NCBI GenBank assembly: GCA_913051705.1
Contig: CAJXCW010000015.1
Location: 1-40,920, forward strand
Direction: 5' to 3'
Source: an uncultured bacterium
Lineage (GTDB): Bacteria > JAAXHH01
DNA length: 40,920 nucleotides
In this document: piece after piece, positions 24,511 through 33,233 of the stretch
Numbering within the stretch: the stretch's first letter is position 1
How the letters are laid out: each line of letters begins with the position of its first letter
Program-made: the position numbers and the translations under genes
Notes under the pieces: model-generated
The model's database searches: none
Seen by the model: only the letters and a program-made list of their open reading frames with translations
Told to the model about the DNA's origin: nothing

Positions 24511-25317
24511 ATGAAACGCCGATATCTCCTGTTGCTATGGGTTCTACTTTTTACCTCTACTGCGTTTGCCCAGCGTAATCTCAAGCTGGCGACGACCACG
24601 AGCACGTACGACTCCGGTTTGCTGGATGTTCTGCTTCCGCAGTTTGAACGAAAGTTTCGTGACTATTTTAGAATTGATGTCATCGCCGTGGGGACGGGCA
24701 AGGCCCTGAAACTCGCCGAAAACGGCGATGTGGATGTGGTGCTGGTGCATGCGCGGAAGTTAGAGGATGCGTTTGTCGCCGCCGGTTATGGCGTATACCG
24801 CCAGGATGTGATGTACAATGATTTCGTCCTCGTCGGTCCGTCCGGCGATCCGGCGCGCATCGGTGGGATGAAAAAGGCCATCGAGGCGTTTGCGAAAATT
24901 GCAGATAAAAAGGCGGTCTTCCTTTCCCGTGGTGACGAATCCGGGACGCATCAAAAAGAGAAGGCCGTCTGGAGTCAGGTCGGGATATCCCCTTCCGGGG
25001 ACTGGTATGTAGAAGTCGGCCAGGGTATGGCGGCGACGCTGCGTATCGCAGATGAAAAACGCGGCTATTGTCTGGTTGACCGCGGCACCTATCTGGCACT
25101 CAAGAAAACACTTGAGCTGAACGTACTGGTAGAAGGTGATGCCCTTCTTTATAATCCATACGGCATCATTGCCGTCAACCCGAAGCGCTGGCCGCATGTT
25201 GATTACGAACGCGTCCGGTTGCTGATTAACTTTGTAACCTCGCCGGAAGGTCAGGCGATCATCGCCGGGTATAAGAAGTATGGGGAACCGTTGTTTAAAC
25301 CATTTGTGGGGAATTAA
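24511..25317 (+). CDS. tupA: Tungstate ABC transporter substrate-binding protein
   Basis: This is a 268-residue periplasmic binding protein with a Sec signal (RRYLLLLWVLLFTSTAFA). TupA landmarks are LATTTSTYDSGLLD, GTGKALKLAENGDVDVV, NDFVLVGPSGDPA, SRGDESGTHQKEKAVW, GQGMAATL and NPYGIIAVNP. The TTTS and SRGDESGTH segments bind the oxyanion in the family. ATG 24511 is preferred over the longer frame because the latter overlaps the porin gene. The porin stop is 22 nt upstream. No TupB or TupC permease is present; the neighbouring ModB and ModC are the only transport partners in the window. Confidence 0.92.
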   Translation: MKRRYLLLLWVLLFTSTAFAQRNLKLATTTSTYDSGLLDVLLPQFERKFRDYFRIDVIAVGTGKALKLAENGDVDVVLVHARKLEDAFVAAGYGVYRQDVMYNDFVLVGPSGDPARIGGMKKAIEAFAKIADKKAVFLSRGDESGTHQKEKAVWSQVGISPSGDWYVEVGQGMAATLRIADEKRGYCLVDRGTYLALKKTLELNVLVEGDALLYNPYGIIAVNPKRWPHVDYERVRLLINFVTSPEGQAIIAGYKKYGEPLFKPFVGN

Positions 25318-25334
25318 GAGGCAGTCTGAGATCA

Positions 25335-25366
25335 GGTGGGCAGATGGGCAGGTGGGCAGATGGGCA
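25335..25366. repeat. 16-bp tandem repeat GGTGGGCAGATGGGCA x2
   Basis: Two perfect tandem copies lie in the 67-nt gap between tupA and modA, just upstream of the modA start. Confidence 0.9.
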
Positions 25367-25384
25367 GAAGTTTCAAATTCATCT

Positions 25385-26149
25385 ATGCCTCTATTCTATC
25401 TCCCTGCCATCCTTTTATTAATCTGCCTTAGCCTGACGCTGGTCGCCTGTTCATCCAGGCCCTCGGAGGATCGGACAGAACTCCTAGTCGCCGCTGCCGC
25501 CAGCTTAAAAGAGGTTTTGACGGATATCGGCGTTGCGTTTGAAACACAGTATGGTACGAAGATAACCTTTAATTTCGCCGGCTCCAACCTGTTGCAACGC
25601 CAGATCGAGACCGGCGCCCCGGTGGATATCTTTGCGAGTGCGGCCGCCATACAGATGGATGCTCTATCCGCGCAGAAACTCATAATATCAGACACACGCA
25701 GGATGTTTGCTACCAATGCCATGGTCCTGATTATAGCTCAGGATAGTCCGATTGCTATCGAAACCTTCGATGACCTGACCAAGGAGCAAATTACCCGCAT
25801 TGGCCTGGGGAGCGCGGGGGTGCCTATACGCCTGTACAGCGAAGAGACCCTGCGTCATATCGGACTCTGGGATACGCTTTCGTCAAAATTTATATTCGGT
25901 GGGAATACGCGTCAGGTGCTGGAATATGTAGCTCGGGGCGAAACGGACGCCGGCCTGGTCTATCAAACCGATGCGTTGATTCGCCCGAAGGTCCGTCTGG
26001 TCGCTGAGGCTGATTCTTCCTGGCATCATCCAATCGAATATCCCATTGCCGTCATCGCCGGCAGCCCACAGCAGGATATCGCCCGGCAGTTTATCGCTTT
26101 CATTATGAGTGACGTCGGGCAGGAGATCGTGAGGCGATATGGGTTTTGA
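25385..26149 (+). CDS. modA: Molybdate ABC transporter substrate-binding lipoprotein
   Basis: This is a 254-residue lipoprotein with a signal ending in the lipobox LVAC (LLLICLSLTLVACSS). ModA landmarks are LLVAAAASLKEVLTDIG, FAGSNLLQRQIETGAPVDIFAS and GETDAGLVYQTDA. ATG 25385 is chosen; the longer frame reads through the 16-bp repeat. It binds molybdate (or tungstate) and delivers it to ModB. A second binding protein of a different family (tupA) stands directly upstream. The gap to modB is 198 nt and contains repeats. Confidence 0.93.
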   Translation: MPLFYLPAILLLICLSLTLVACSSRPSEDRTELLVAAAASLKEVLTDIGVAFETQYGTKITFNFAGSNLLQRQIETGAPVDIFASAAAIQMDALSAQKLIISDTRRMFATNAMVLIIAQDSPIAIETFDDLTKEQITRIGLGSAGVPIRLYSEETLRHIGLWDTLSSKFIFGGNTRQVLEYVARGETDAGLVYQTDALIRPKVRLVAEADSSWHHPIEYPIAVIAGSPQQDIARQFIAFIMSDVGQEIVRRYGF

Positions 26150-26265
26150 AAATGGTGATCGGGTGATAGAAAAGACTAAAACAAACCAATAAAGAGCAAA
26201 GCGGAGCGCGTTCTAATCATGCTTCGAAGAGGCGCTCCTTACTTTCGATGACGCGTAGCGGCATC

Positions 26266-26347
26266 CATCACCAAATCACCAAACCACGAAGTGCTCGCAA
26301 TGTGTCCGCAGGACACTTGCCATCACCAAATCACCAAATTACCAAAT
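26266..26347 (+). repeat. CACCAAAT repeats flanking REP-like element copy 3
   Basis: The 18-bp word CATCACCAAATCACCAAA occurs at 26266-26283 and again at 26321-26338. Between them is the element GAAGTGCTCGCAATGTGTCC...ACTTGCCATCACC with the perfect hairpin GTGTCC-GCA-GGACAC (26302-26316). The repeat runs right up to the modB start codon. Confidence 0.85.
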
Positions 26348-27007
26348 ATGATGTTAGATGCGCTGCAACTTTCATTACTGGTTTCCATCCTGGCGACAAT
26401 TGGGGTTGGGATCGCAGGGACGGCCTTGGGGCTGCTGCTGGCCCGTGGACAGTTCCCGGGGCGAACGGTTCTTGATCTGCTCCTGACCTTGCCGATGATA
26501 TTACCGCCGACGGTTACCGGGTATTATCTGATTCTGCTGGTTGGCCGGAGAGGGTTGCTGGGCGGGTATATCTACGACTGGACCGGGTTTACGTTCGCTT
26601 TCGCCTGGCAGGGTGCGGCGCTGGCGGCCGGGGTAGTTTCCCTGCCGATTATGGTCCGGGCGGCCAAAGCGGCCTTCAGGGATGTACCGGTCGACCTGGA
26701 GCAGGCTTCGTACGTGCTGGGGAAGAATAAGTTTTCCACGTTCCTGCACGTCACGCTCCCGCTGGCCCGTCAGGGGCTGATCAGCGGGCTGATCCTCAGC
26801 TTCGCCCGGGCCATCGGAGAATTTGGGGCGACGCTGATGCTCGCCGGTAATATTCCTGGACGCACCCAGACGATGCCGCTGGCTATTTATGAGGCGTTTA
26901 CTACAGGTCAGGATACGATGGCGCAGACGCTGGCTATCCTGTTGACGGTCCTTTCCGCCGCAGTAATCGTATTGACGGAGCGATCCCTTCAACCGAGGCA
27001 GGGGTAA
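26348..27007 (+). CDS. modB: Molybdate ABC transporter permease
   Basis: This is a 219-residue inner-membrane permease with about five to six transmembrane segments. It has the ModB cytoplasmic-loop (EAA) motif FARAIGEFGATLMLAGNIPG and the TQTMPLAIY stretch. The ATG at 26348 (or 26351) is preceded by CACCAAATTACCAAAT and no Shine-Dalgarno; the longer frame is translated repeat. The stop overlaps the modC start by 1 nt (TAATG), so the two are translationally coupled. Confidence 0.93.
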   Translation: MMLDALQLSLLVSILATIGVGIAGTALGLLLARGQFPGRTVLDLLLTLPMILPPTVTGYYLILLVGRRGLLGGYIYDWTGFTFAFAWQGAALAAGVVSLPIMVRAAKAAFRDVPVDLEQASYVLGKNKFSTFLHVTLPLARQGLISGLILSFARAIGEFGATLMLAGNIPGRTQTMPLAIYEAFTTGQDTMAQTLAILLTVLSAAVIVLTERSLQPRQG

Positions 27008-28071
27008 TGGGCCTTTCATTGACCGGCGTAAAGCATACCTTTAACGCATCGTTCACGCTCTCATTGGATATGAAGGTGGACAACGGGATAACCATCCTTT
27101 TCGGACCGTCTGGTTGCGGCAAGACCAGTGCGCTTCGCCTGATTGCCGGTCTGCTGATGCCGGATGAGGGGCGTATTCAATTCGATGAGGTCGTCCTTTT
27201 CGATGCGCAATCGTCTGTCACGATACCGGTTCATGAACGGCACGTGGGGTTTATGTTTCAGCATCCGAGCCTGTTTCCGCATATGACGGTTGAAGCCAAT
27301 ATCGGATACGGCGCCGGCCCAGGTGATGAGGCCGAAAAATGGATAGCGCAGTTTCAACTGACGGATTTGCGGTCCCGTTATCCGAGGGAGTTGTCCGGCG
27401 GTGAGATGCAACGGGTGGCGCTGGCGCGCAGCCTGGCTGCCCGCCCTCGCTTACTGTTGCTGGACGAACCGTTTTCCGCGCTGGATGAACGTCGCAGGAG
27501 GGCCTTTCAGACAGATCTACTCCGGCTTAAAGAAGAAACGGATATTCCGATTCTTCTCGTGACGCATAACCTCAACGAGGCGTTCTCGTTAGCAGATCGA
27601 CTTATTGTACTGGATGAGGGCAGAATCGTAGAAAGCTACGATGCCATATCGCTTTTCTCACATCCCCAGCGTCGTGTGACCGCTGAACTGTTGGGTGTGG
27701 AGAACCTGATGCCCTGCGAGGTGAAAGACATAACAGATACGGTGATGATTGTATCTATAGAAGCTTGCGAGGTCCAGGTCGAACCGGACACGCGATTTCG
27801 CGCCGGTGACCGCATCTGGCTGGGAATTCGAGCGGTGGATGTACGGCTGGTCGTAACAGATGAGCCACGAGAGAACGAAGTCACAGCGACTATCCACCGG
27901 ATCATCCCGTCTGTCGCCTCCAATCAAATTCTGTTATCCGTAGACGGCAGCACACAGGATTACGATCTTATTATGGATCTCGATGACCATCATTGTACCC
28001 AGCATATGATCAGACCAGGTGGCAGGATACGGGTCGCGTTGAAACGGAGTAAAGTATTTTTATGTTCATAA
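27007..28071 (+). CDS. modC: Molybdate ABC transporter ATPase
   Basis: This is a 354-residue ATPase with Walker A GPSGCGKT (33-40), Q-loop Q85, signature LSGGE (129-133) and Walker B LLLLDEP (149-155). The H-loop is in LVTHNLNEA. The C-terminal ~100 residues (about 240-350) correspond to the TOBE/Mop oxyanion-sensing domain of ModC. It energises ModB and probably serves both ModA and TupA. The start overlaps modB. A 115-nt gap with an inverted repeat follows before the next gene. Confidence 0.93.
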   Translation: MGLSLTGVKHTFNASFTLSLDMKVDNGITILFGPSGCGKTSALRLIAGLLMPDEGRIQFDEVVLFDAQSSVTIPVHERHVGFMFQHPSLFPHMTVEANIGYGAGPGDEAEKWIAQFQLTDLRSRYPRELSGGEMQRVALARSLAARPRLLLLDEPFSALDERRRRAFQTDLLRLKEETDIPILLVTHNLNEAFSLADRLIVLDEGRIVESYDAISLFSHPQRRVTAELLGVENLMPCEVKDITDTVMIVSIEACEVQVEPDTRFRAGDRIWLGIRAVDVRLVVTDEPRENEVTATIHRIIPSVASNQILLSVDGSTQDYDLIMDLDDHHCTQHMIRPGGRIRVALKRSKVFLCS

Positions 28072-28078
28072 AAATGGC

Positions 28079-28138
28079 GGGTAGCTGGTAGTATAAGAGG
28101 CATGAATTACGCAACGAGCCACCTGCCACCAGCTACCC
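28079..28138. repeat. 11-bp inverted repeat downstream of modC
   Basis: GGGTAGCTGGT (28079-28089) and ACCAGCTACCC (28128-28138) are perfectly complementary with a 38-nt loop. It may act as a processing or weak termination site at the end of the operon; there is no U-run. Confidence 0.5.
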
Positions 28139-28186
28139 ACCACAAGCCATTATCGGCATAAGGCGACATCTGGAGGACTCACATAT

Positions 28187-29203
28187 ATGATACACATCGG
28201 TATTCTCGGTATCGGATTTATGGGCACCACCCACTTCATGGCGATCAAAAATCTGCCTGATGCGCAGGTCGGCGCCATCTGCACGCGGGATGAGAAGAAG
28301 CTCAGCGGCGACTGGCGACAGATTCAGGGGAACTTCGGTTCCGGCGGCGGGGTACAGGATCTGACCGGCATCCGGACCTATCGTGAGATCGACGAGATTC
28401 TCAACGATCCGGCCATTGACTTGATCGACATCTGTCTGCCGACGGCCATGCATTATGATATCGTCATGCGGGCGCTCGGTGCAGGCAAGCATGTGCTGGT
28501 TGAAAAACCGATTGCTTTAAAGCTGGATGAAGCGGATCGTATGGTCGAAAAGGCAAAAGAGGTGGGTAAGCAGCTCATGGTCGCCCAGGTATTGCGATTC
28601 TTTCCGGAGTTTGCTTTTCTGAAACAGGCCATCGAGGAGGAGAGATATGGGAAGTTCCTCGGATTGCACATGAAACGCGTCATATCCAAACCCTTGTGGG
28701 GCAGCGACAACTGGTTTGAAAAGTACGAAGAGACCGGCGCGGCCGGCATCGATCTGCACGTCCATGATTCTGATTTTGTACAATACCTGTTCGGCCTACC
28801 GGACCAGGTCCATTCGTCCGGCAGGACCAGCCCGAACGGATACGTCCTGTACCTGTCGACGCAATACGGTTTCACTGGCAAAGATTTCACCGTCACCGCC
28901 CAATGCGGCTCGATCAGTTCAGCTAAGTTCGAGCACGGCTACGATGCCTATTTCGAAGACGGCACCCTCTGGTTCAACTCTCTGTCGGGCCTGCCCGTGA
29001 CCCTCTACACGCCCGATGGCGAAAAGACCGAGCCGGCCATCGATTTCCCCGAAGCCTTCGAAGCCCAACTCGGTCATGCCGTCGATGCGCTGGAAAACGG
29101 TACGGAACCGACTATCCTCTCCGGCGCTTCCGCCCGGAATTCACTTATGATCTGCCTTAAAGAGGCGGAGTCGGTGCGTACGGGGGAAACGGTTTATATT
29201 TAA
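28187..29203 (+). CDS. Gfo/Idh/MocA-family NAD(P)-dependent oxidoreductase
   Basis: This is a 338-residue sugar or inositol-type dehydrogenase. It has a Rossmann motif GILGIGFMG (5-13), the EKP motif (106-108) and the active-site segment GIDLHVHD (187-194). GGAGG lies about 10 nt upstream of the ATG. It is followed by a ceramidase-like gene after 200 nt of AT-rich repeats, so the pair need not be an operon. The substrate is unknown, but related proteins oxidise cyclitols and sugars. Confidence 0.9.
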   Translation: MIHIGILGIGFMGTTHFMAIKNLPDAQVGAICTRDEKKLSGDWRQIQGNFGSGGGVQDLTGIRTYREIDEILNDPAIDLIDICLPTAMHYDIVMRALGAGKHVLVEKPIALKLDEADRMVEKAKEVGKQLMVAQVLRFFPEFAFLKQAIEEERYGKFLGLHMKRVISKPLWGSDNWFEKYEETGAAGIDLHVHDSDFVQYLFGLPDQVHSSGRTSPNGYVLYLSTQYGFTGKDFTVTAQCGSISSAKFEHGYDAYFEDGTLWFNSLSGLPVTLYTPDGEKTEPAIDFPEAFEAQLGHAVDALENGTEPTILSGASARNSLMICLKEAESVRTGETVYI

Positions 29204-29297
29204 TTATGAATTATGATTGATCAAAAACACCAGAACCTATGTTTATCAGGCTATCTAATACCAATTGTCGAATTATAAATTATGAATTATGATTGAT
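29202..29297. repeat. AATTATGA-family direct repeats
   Basis: The 20-bp word AATTATGAATTATGATTGAT occurs at 29202-29221, overlapping the stop codon of the oxidoreductase, and again at 29278-29297. A complementary form (TTCATAATTC) lies just before the next start. The 200-nt gap holds nothing else. Confidence 0.85.
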
Positions 29298-29404
29298 AAC
29301 ACTATAATTTCTGTAAGTTATAGAAAATTATACATGATCTATCATATGACAATTGTTACAACTCACAATTCAAATTTCATCATTCATAATTCGGCGGAGT
29401 TCTC

Positions 29405-30703
29405 ATGTCCCAACTACTCTACGGCACAGGCCGTACAACCATCACGCCGCCGCTCGGTCTGGAACTATGCGGCTACGGACCTTATCTGGAGCGGCGCAGT
29501 ACGAAGATACACCAGGATCTGCAGTGCACCGCGCTGGCGTTGTCGGATGGGGAGCAGACCTATGTCTGGGTGTCGAATGATTTGATCTGGACGGACCGCT
29601 CACTGGTTGAATCCACGCACCGCCTGGTCCGTGGGGCTTATGGACTTGATCCGGCGCATGTCGTCATTACGAATACGCATACTCATTCCGGTCCTGCTAC
29701 TATGAAGACGGTCGCCTGGGGGGCATGGAATGAGGACTATGCGGATACGCTGCCCGGCAAATTCGCTGAGGCCATTGGACAGGCGGTTTCTAACATGGAG
29801 TCGGGACGCATCGGATTTGGTCGGGTGGCCATTCCAGAGTTGTCTGTCAATAGGGTTGACGAAGGCGGCATCGTGGATCAGGACGCCTTACTGATGCGTA
29901 TTGATGATGAAGAGGGGCATTTACGGGTGGTGACGATCAACTTCAGTGCGCATCCGGTAACGCTGGGCGCCAGTACACTCGTCTGCGGGGACTATCCGGC
30001 GGATGGCATCGCGAAGATGGAGCGGGAGTTGGATGGCGTCCGCATGCTGTTCTTCCAGGGGAGTTGCGGCAATCTGAACTGCCGGGGCTTTGGCGATGGG
30101 CTGGACGCGATGGATGCCAACGGCACGTTGCTCAAGAACAGCGTGTTGCCTGCTCTGGATGAGATTGAAACGACACCGGACGTAACACTTTGCGGCGATA
30201 TGGTCGAGATGCCGCTGCCCACAAAAGTGCCTGAAAGGGAACCGCTGGAAGCCGAACTGGTGGATTACGCGCAGCAAGTGGCTAAGTTTGAGGGCGACAT
30301 AACATCCAGAGATTATCGCCAGCTACGTTTCGAGCAGGACTGGCGGAAAAAACAACTCGAGTTGATCGACACACCGCATCCACAGCGCATAGAAATCAAG
30401 GTCGCCTATCTACGGGTCAACGACGGCGTGCTGCTATCCCATCCCATGGAGCTATTCCTGGAATACGGCAACGGCATCAAAGAGGCGTCGCCCTATCCTC
30501 ATACCATGGTCATCGGATATGCCAACGAACCTGTCGGCTATCTGGCGCGTCCGCAGGATTTTTCGCAGGAAGGTTTTGGATGGTACGCGGCGGTTTTTGC
30601 CCCGCGTATCTGTCGCCATCTGGAATTCGAGCCCGAGGCCGGTGAGGTCTTCCGGGATCACCTGATTGCATTATTGCATCGGATTAAGCAGCGGGAGGGG
30701 TAG
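29405..30703 (+). CDS. Neutral/alkaline non-lysosomal ceramidase-like hydrolase
   Basis: This is a 432-residue protein of the ceramidase N-terminal domain family. The zinc-site signature THTHSGP (91-97) and FSAHPVTLG (180-188) are clear, as is the opening GTGRTTITPPLGLELCGYG. It lacks the C-terminal ceramidase domain and any signal peptide, so true ceramidase activity is unlikely; short homologues of this type are common in Planctomycetes- and Poribacteria-like genomes and have no assigned substrate. GGAG lies 8 nt upstream of the ATG. Confidence 0.85.
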   Translation: MSQLLYGTGRTTITPPLGLELCGYGPYLERRSTKIHQDLQCTALALSDGEQTYVWVSNDLIWTDRSLVESTHRLVRGAYGLDPAHVVITNTHTHSGPATMKTVAWGAWNEDYADTLPGKFAEAIGQAVSNMESGRIGFGRVAIPELSVNRVDEGGIVDQDALLMRIDDEEGHLRVVTINFSAHPVTLGASTLVCGDYPADGIAKMERELDGVRMLFFQGSCGNLNCRGFGDGLDAMDANGTLLKNSVLPALDEIETTPDVTLCGDMVEMPLPTKVPEREPLEAELVDYAQQVAKFEGDITSRDYRQLRFEQDWRKKQLELIDTPHPQRIEIKVAYLRVNDGVLLSHPMELFLEYGNGIKEASPYPHTMVIGYANEPVGYLARPQDFSQEGFGWYAAVFAPRICRHLEFEPEAGEVFRDHLIALLHRIKQREG

Positions 30704-30803
30704 TGTAATCTGCCGTCATCAGACTGATAGGCATCTTGAATTGGACCGATAGTACACCTATTGTAATATCTTCATGATATACCTGCACTCGTTCATCGTG
30801 TCA

Positions 30804-30820
30804 GCGCCTTTCAAAGGCGC
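30804..30820 (+). terminator. Weak hairpin after the ceramidase-like gene
   Basis: GCGCCTTT-C-AAAGGCGC (30804-30820) is a near-perfect palindrome about 100 nt past the stop; it is followed by ATTATTCTT rather than a clean T-run. Confidence 0.4.
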
Positions 30821-30827
30821 ATTATTC

Positions 30828-30856
30828 TTGCAATCTTGAGCACCTACCTCTATACT
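30828..30856 (+). promoter_or_regulatory. Sigma-70 promoter of the PafA-type phosphatase
   Basis: TTGCAA (30828-30833) and TATACT (30851-30856) are separated by 17 nt, about 75 nt before the ATG at 30932. Confidence 0.65.
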
Positions 30857-30931
30857 AATTAAATTCTAACATGTAATCTAGTCGAAAATATCCTCCAAAT
30901 CTCGTACCCAATCGACAAAATTGAGGTCCTT

Positions 30932-32608
30932 ATGTACAAATTGCATGCAAGTCGAATAGCGCTTGTCCTATCTCTACTTATCTCTGGTGTAGCATCTACT
31001 AACGCCCAGCCCGCTCCAAAACCCCGCCTGGCGGTGCTGATCATCATCGATCAGTTCCGGTATGACTTTCTGCTGCGATTTGATGACCTGTTCGTGGAAG
31101 ATGGTTTTCGACGGCTGATGGACGGGGGCGCATGGATGACGGATGCAAGATACAGCCATCTGCATGCGTCTACCTCGCCGGGACACAATGTCATCACCTC
31201 GGGGATGTACGGCTACAAAACAGGGATCATCGCCAATTCCTGGTATGACCGGTCGTGGGGGAAACGCCGGCCGTCGCTGGTGGACCCGGACAGCCACATC
31301 CTCGGCAAAGAACCTACGGCAGACGGCAGAGCGTCTACGAAAGAGTTACAGGGCACGACGCTGGCGGATGAACTGCGCATGGCGACCAACTTCCAGGGCA
31401 AGGCGATATCGATTTCCGCTAAAGATTACAGCGCCATGATCAGCGCCGGTAAGATCGGCGCGCCGTACTGGTATGAAGCGTCGCTGGGTCGATTCACATC
31501 GAGCAGCTTCTTCATGGACGACTTGCCCGATTGGGTGAAACAGTTCAATGCCCGTAAGTTGCCCGACAAATCCTTCGGACGTACCTGGGAACGTCTGTTG
31601 CCCGAGGCGGAATACCTCAAACGGGCAGGCCTCGACGACCGGATCGGTGAGGAGGACAACCGAAAAAGCGGCATCACTTTCCCGCATGTGACGACCGGCG
31701 GACTCGATGCGCCCGGACCGGCCTATTACAATGCCTTTAAACACACGCCCTGGTCCAATGATCTGGAACTTGAGTTTGCCCGGCAGGCCATCATCGAGGA
31801 ACAGCTCGGGCAGGATGACGTCCCCGATGTGTTGATCATCAGCCTGTCAGCCAACGACTATGTAGGACACGATTATGGACCGTTCAGCCAGGAGGTTATG
31901 GACATGACGCTGCGTACAGATCGGCAACTGGCAGATTTCTTCGGCTTTCTCGACCAGCAGGTAGGGCGGGACAACACGTTGCTTATCCTTACGGGTGATC
32001 ATGGCGCCCTGCCGTTGCCGGAGCAGACGGCTTTAAAAGGCATCCCGGCAGCAAGGGTAGCGGATGGGCCTCTGACCGAGCGTCTGGAGTCGGTCCTGGA
32101 TGCAACCTATGGTGAAGGGGCGTGGGTAGAGTACCTCAACAAAGTCGGTCTCTATCTCAACTATGATACGATTAAGAAGTACCATTTGACCAGAGCGGAA
32201 GTCGAACAGACGAGCGCCGATGTCCTGATGGCCGACCCTGCCGTCTGGAAAGTGTTCACCCGAACCCATATCGAGCGGGGCCAGTTGCCCGATACCAACC
32301 TTTCAAGGGCCGCGTACCACAGTTTTCATCCTGATAAGAGCGGGGATGTCATCCCGATATCCACCCCGTATTATATGCTCCTGGACATTGAATACAGCGT
32401 CACCAACTATGGCACGACGCACGGCATGCCCCATGATTACGATATCCATGTGCCGCTCCTTTTCCACGGCCCGTGGATCAAGCCCGGCAAATATCGTCTG
32501 CCGGTCGACATGGCGGACGTCGCGCCGACCATCTGTGAGCTGTTGGGCATTACCATGCCGGCAGGGCGGGATGGGCGGGTGTTGGGGGAGATGATTGGTG
32601 ATGGATGA
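30932..32608 (+). CDS. Exported alkaline phosphatase/phosphodiesterase, PafA-like
   Basis: This is a 558-residue enzyme of the alkaline-phosphatase superfamily with a Sec signal (ALVLSLLISGVASTNAQ). Metal and catalytic residues are D40 (IIIDQFRYD), the nucleophile T81 in ASTSPGH, SANDYVGHDYGP, TGDHGALPLPE and the C-terminal TTHGMPHDYDIHVPL. It belongs to the Zn-dependent, secreted monoesterase group typified by PafA and would release phosphate from organic esters in the periplasm. GAGG precedes the ATG. The end of the gene is followed directly by repeats and REP copy 4. Confidence 0.9.
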   Translation: MYKLHASRIALVLSLLISGVASTNAQPAPKPRLAVLIIIDQFRYDFLLRFDDLFVEDGFRRLMDGGAWMTDARYSHLHASTSPGHNVITSGMYGYKTGIIANSWYDRSWGKRRPSLVDPDSHILGKEPTADGRASTKELQGTTLADELRMATNFQGKAISISAKDYSAMISAGKIGAPYWYEASLGRFTSSSFFMDDLPDWVKQFNARKLPDKSFGRTWERLLPEAEYLKRAGLDDRIGEEDNRKSGITFPHVTTGGLDAPGPAYYNAFKHTPWSNDLELEFARQAIIEEQLGQDDVPDVLIISLSANDYVGHDYGPFSQEVMDMTLRTDRQLADFFGFLDQQVGRDNTLLILTGDHGALPLPEQTALKGIPAARVADGPLTERLESVLDATYGEGAWVEYLNKVGLYLNYDTIKKYHLTRAEVEQTSADVLMADPAVWKVFTRTHIERGQLPDTNLSRAAYHSFHPDKSGDVIPISTPYYMLLDIEYSVTNYGTTHGMPHDYDIHVPLLFHGPWIKPGKYRLPVDMADVAPTICELLGITMPAGRDGRVLGEMIGDG

Positions 32609-32715
32609 TTCCCTTCGGGAACTCATCGAGCCCTTCGGGGTTGAGTGATGGCATGTGGCCTGCGGACACGATGCGAGCACTTCGTCGGTGGTGAATGGTG
32701 ATTGGTGAAGACCGT
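32609..32715 (-). repeat. REP-like element copy 4 with TTCGGG hairpins and heptamers
   Basis: TCCCTTCGGGA and CCCTTCGGGG hairpins are followed by GTGGCC-TGC-GGACAC (32655-32669) and CACCAAT-type words. It lies between the phosphatase gene and the cyclase remnant. Confidence 0.65.
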
Positions 32716-32736
32716 TCCGAGTTCCGATAGACATGT

Positions 32737-33009
32737 CGCATGTCGGCAACCTTTGACGGCGTGGTCATCATACGCCTTCGGGGCGCCGAAGGGCCCCATG
32801 ATGCTGTCGCCTTCATAGTTATCCAACACGCCTTCGTACTGAAACAGAATGTCCGCCATCTCGGACATGTATTCATAGAGGGCGTCTATCCACACTTCCG
32901 GCGGATAATCGGTGGTGACGCCGGCAAAACCGGTTATATCGGAGAAGAAAATTGTGATGTCACTGACTTGAAACCGTTCCTTGAAATCGGGCGAAAGCCT
33001 CTGCCTTGA
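32737..33009 (-). pseudogene. Class III adenylate/guanylate cyclase remnant
   Basis: The minus strand encodes VSDITIFFSDITGFAGV, then WIDALYEYMSEMADILF and GDSIMGPFGAPKAYDDHA, the core of a class III nucleotidyl-cyclase domain including the first metal-binding Asp (FSDI) and the GD(S/A)I motif. It has no start codon: the upstream part belongs to a different frame that it joins at the sigma-factor tail. The C-terminal catalytic half is missing, replaced by REP/heptamer sequence. It cannot make a working cyclase. Confidence 0.75.
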
Positions 33010-33226
33010 ATGTGTCCGTTACCATGTTCAATGTCTCCTTTTGCAATTGTTTTCTGGCGCGATGAATGCGCATCTTAGCGGCCTGACTGCTGGTGCCCAG
33101 GGCAAGTCCTGCCTCTTTTATCGATGATTCACCGAGATAGTACATAGTCAAGGCCTGTCGGTTGGGTTCGGGCAGACGGTTAAGCGCCATGAGGGTCGCT
33201 CTTTTCAGATCTTCATGTTGTTGCTG
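32960..33226 (-). pseudogene. ECF sigma-factor region 4 remnant
   Basis: The minus strand reads ALNRLPEPNRQALTMYYLG, then SIKEAGLALGTSSQAAKM and RIHRARKQLQKE, the region 4 helix-turn-helix of an ECF sigma factor. Region 2 is absent: an in-frame TAA at 33227-33229 lies next to heptamer repeats. The ATG at 33190 is a late internal Met. Its 3' end runs into the cyclase remnant in another frame (FKAEAFARF overlaps LSPDFKERF), consistent with a formerly linked sigma/cyclase pair. Confidence 0.7.
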
Positions 33227-33233
33227 TTATTTG

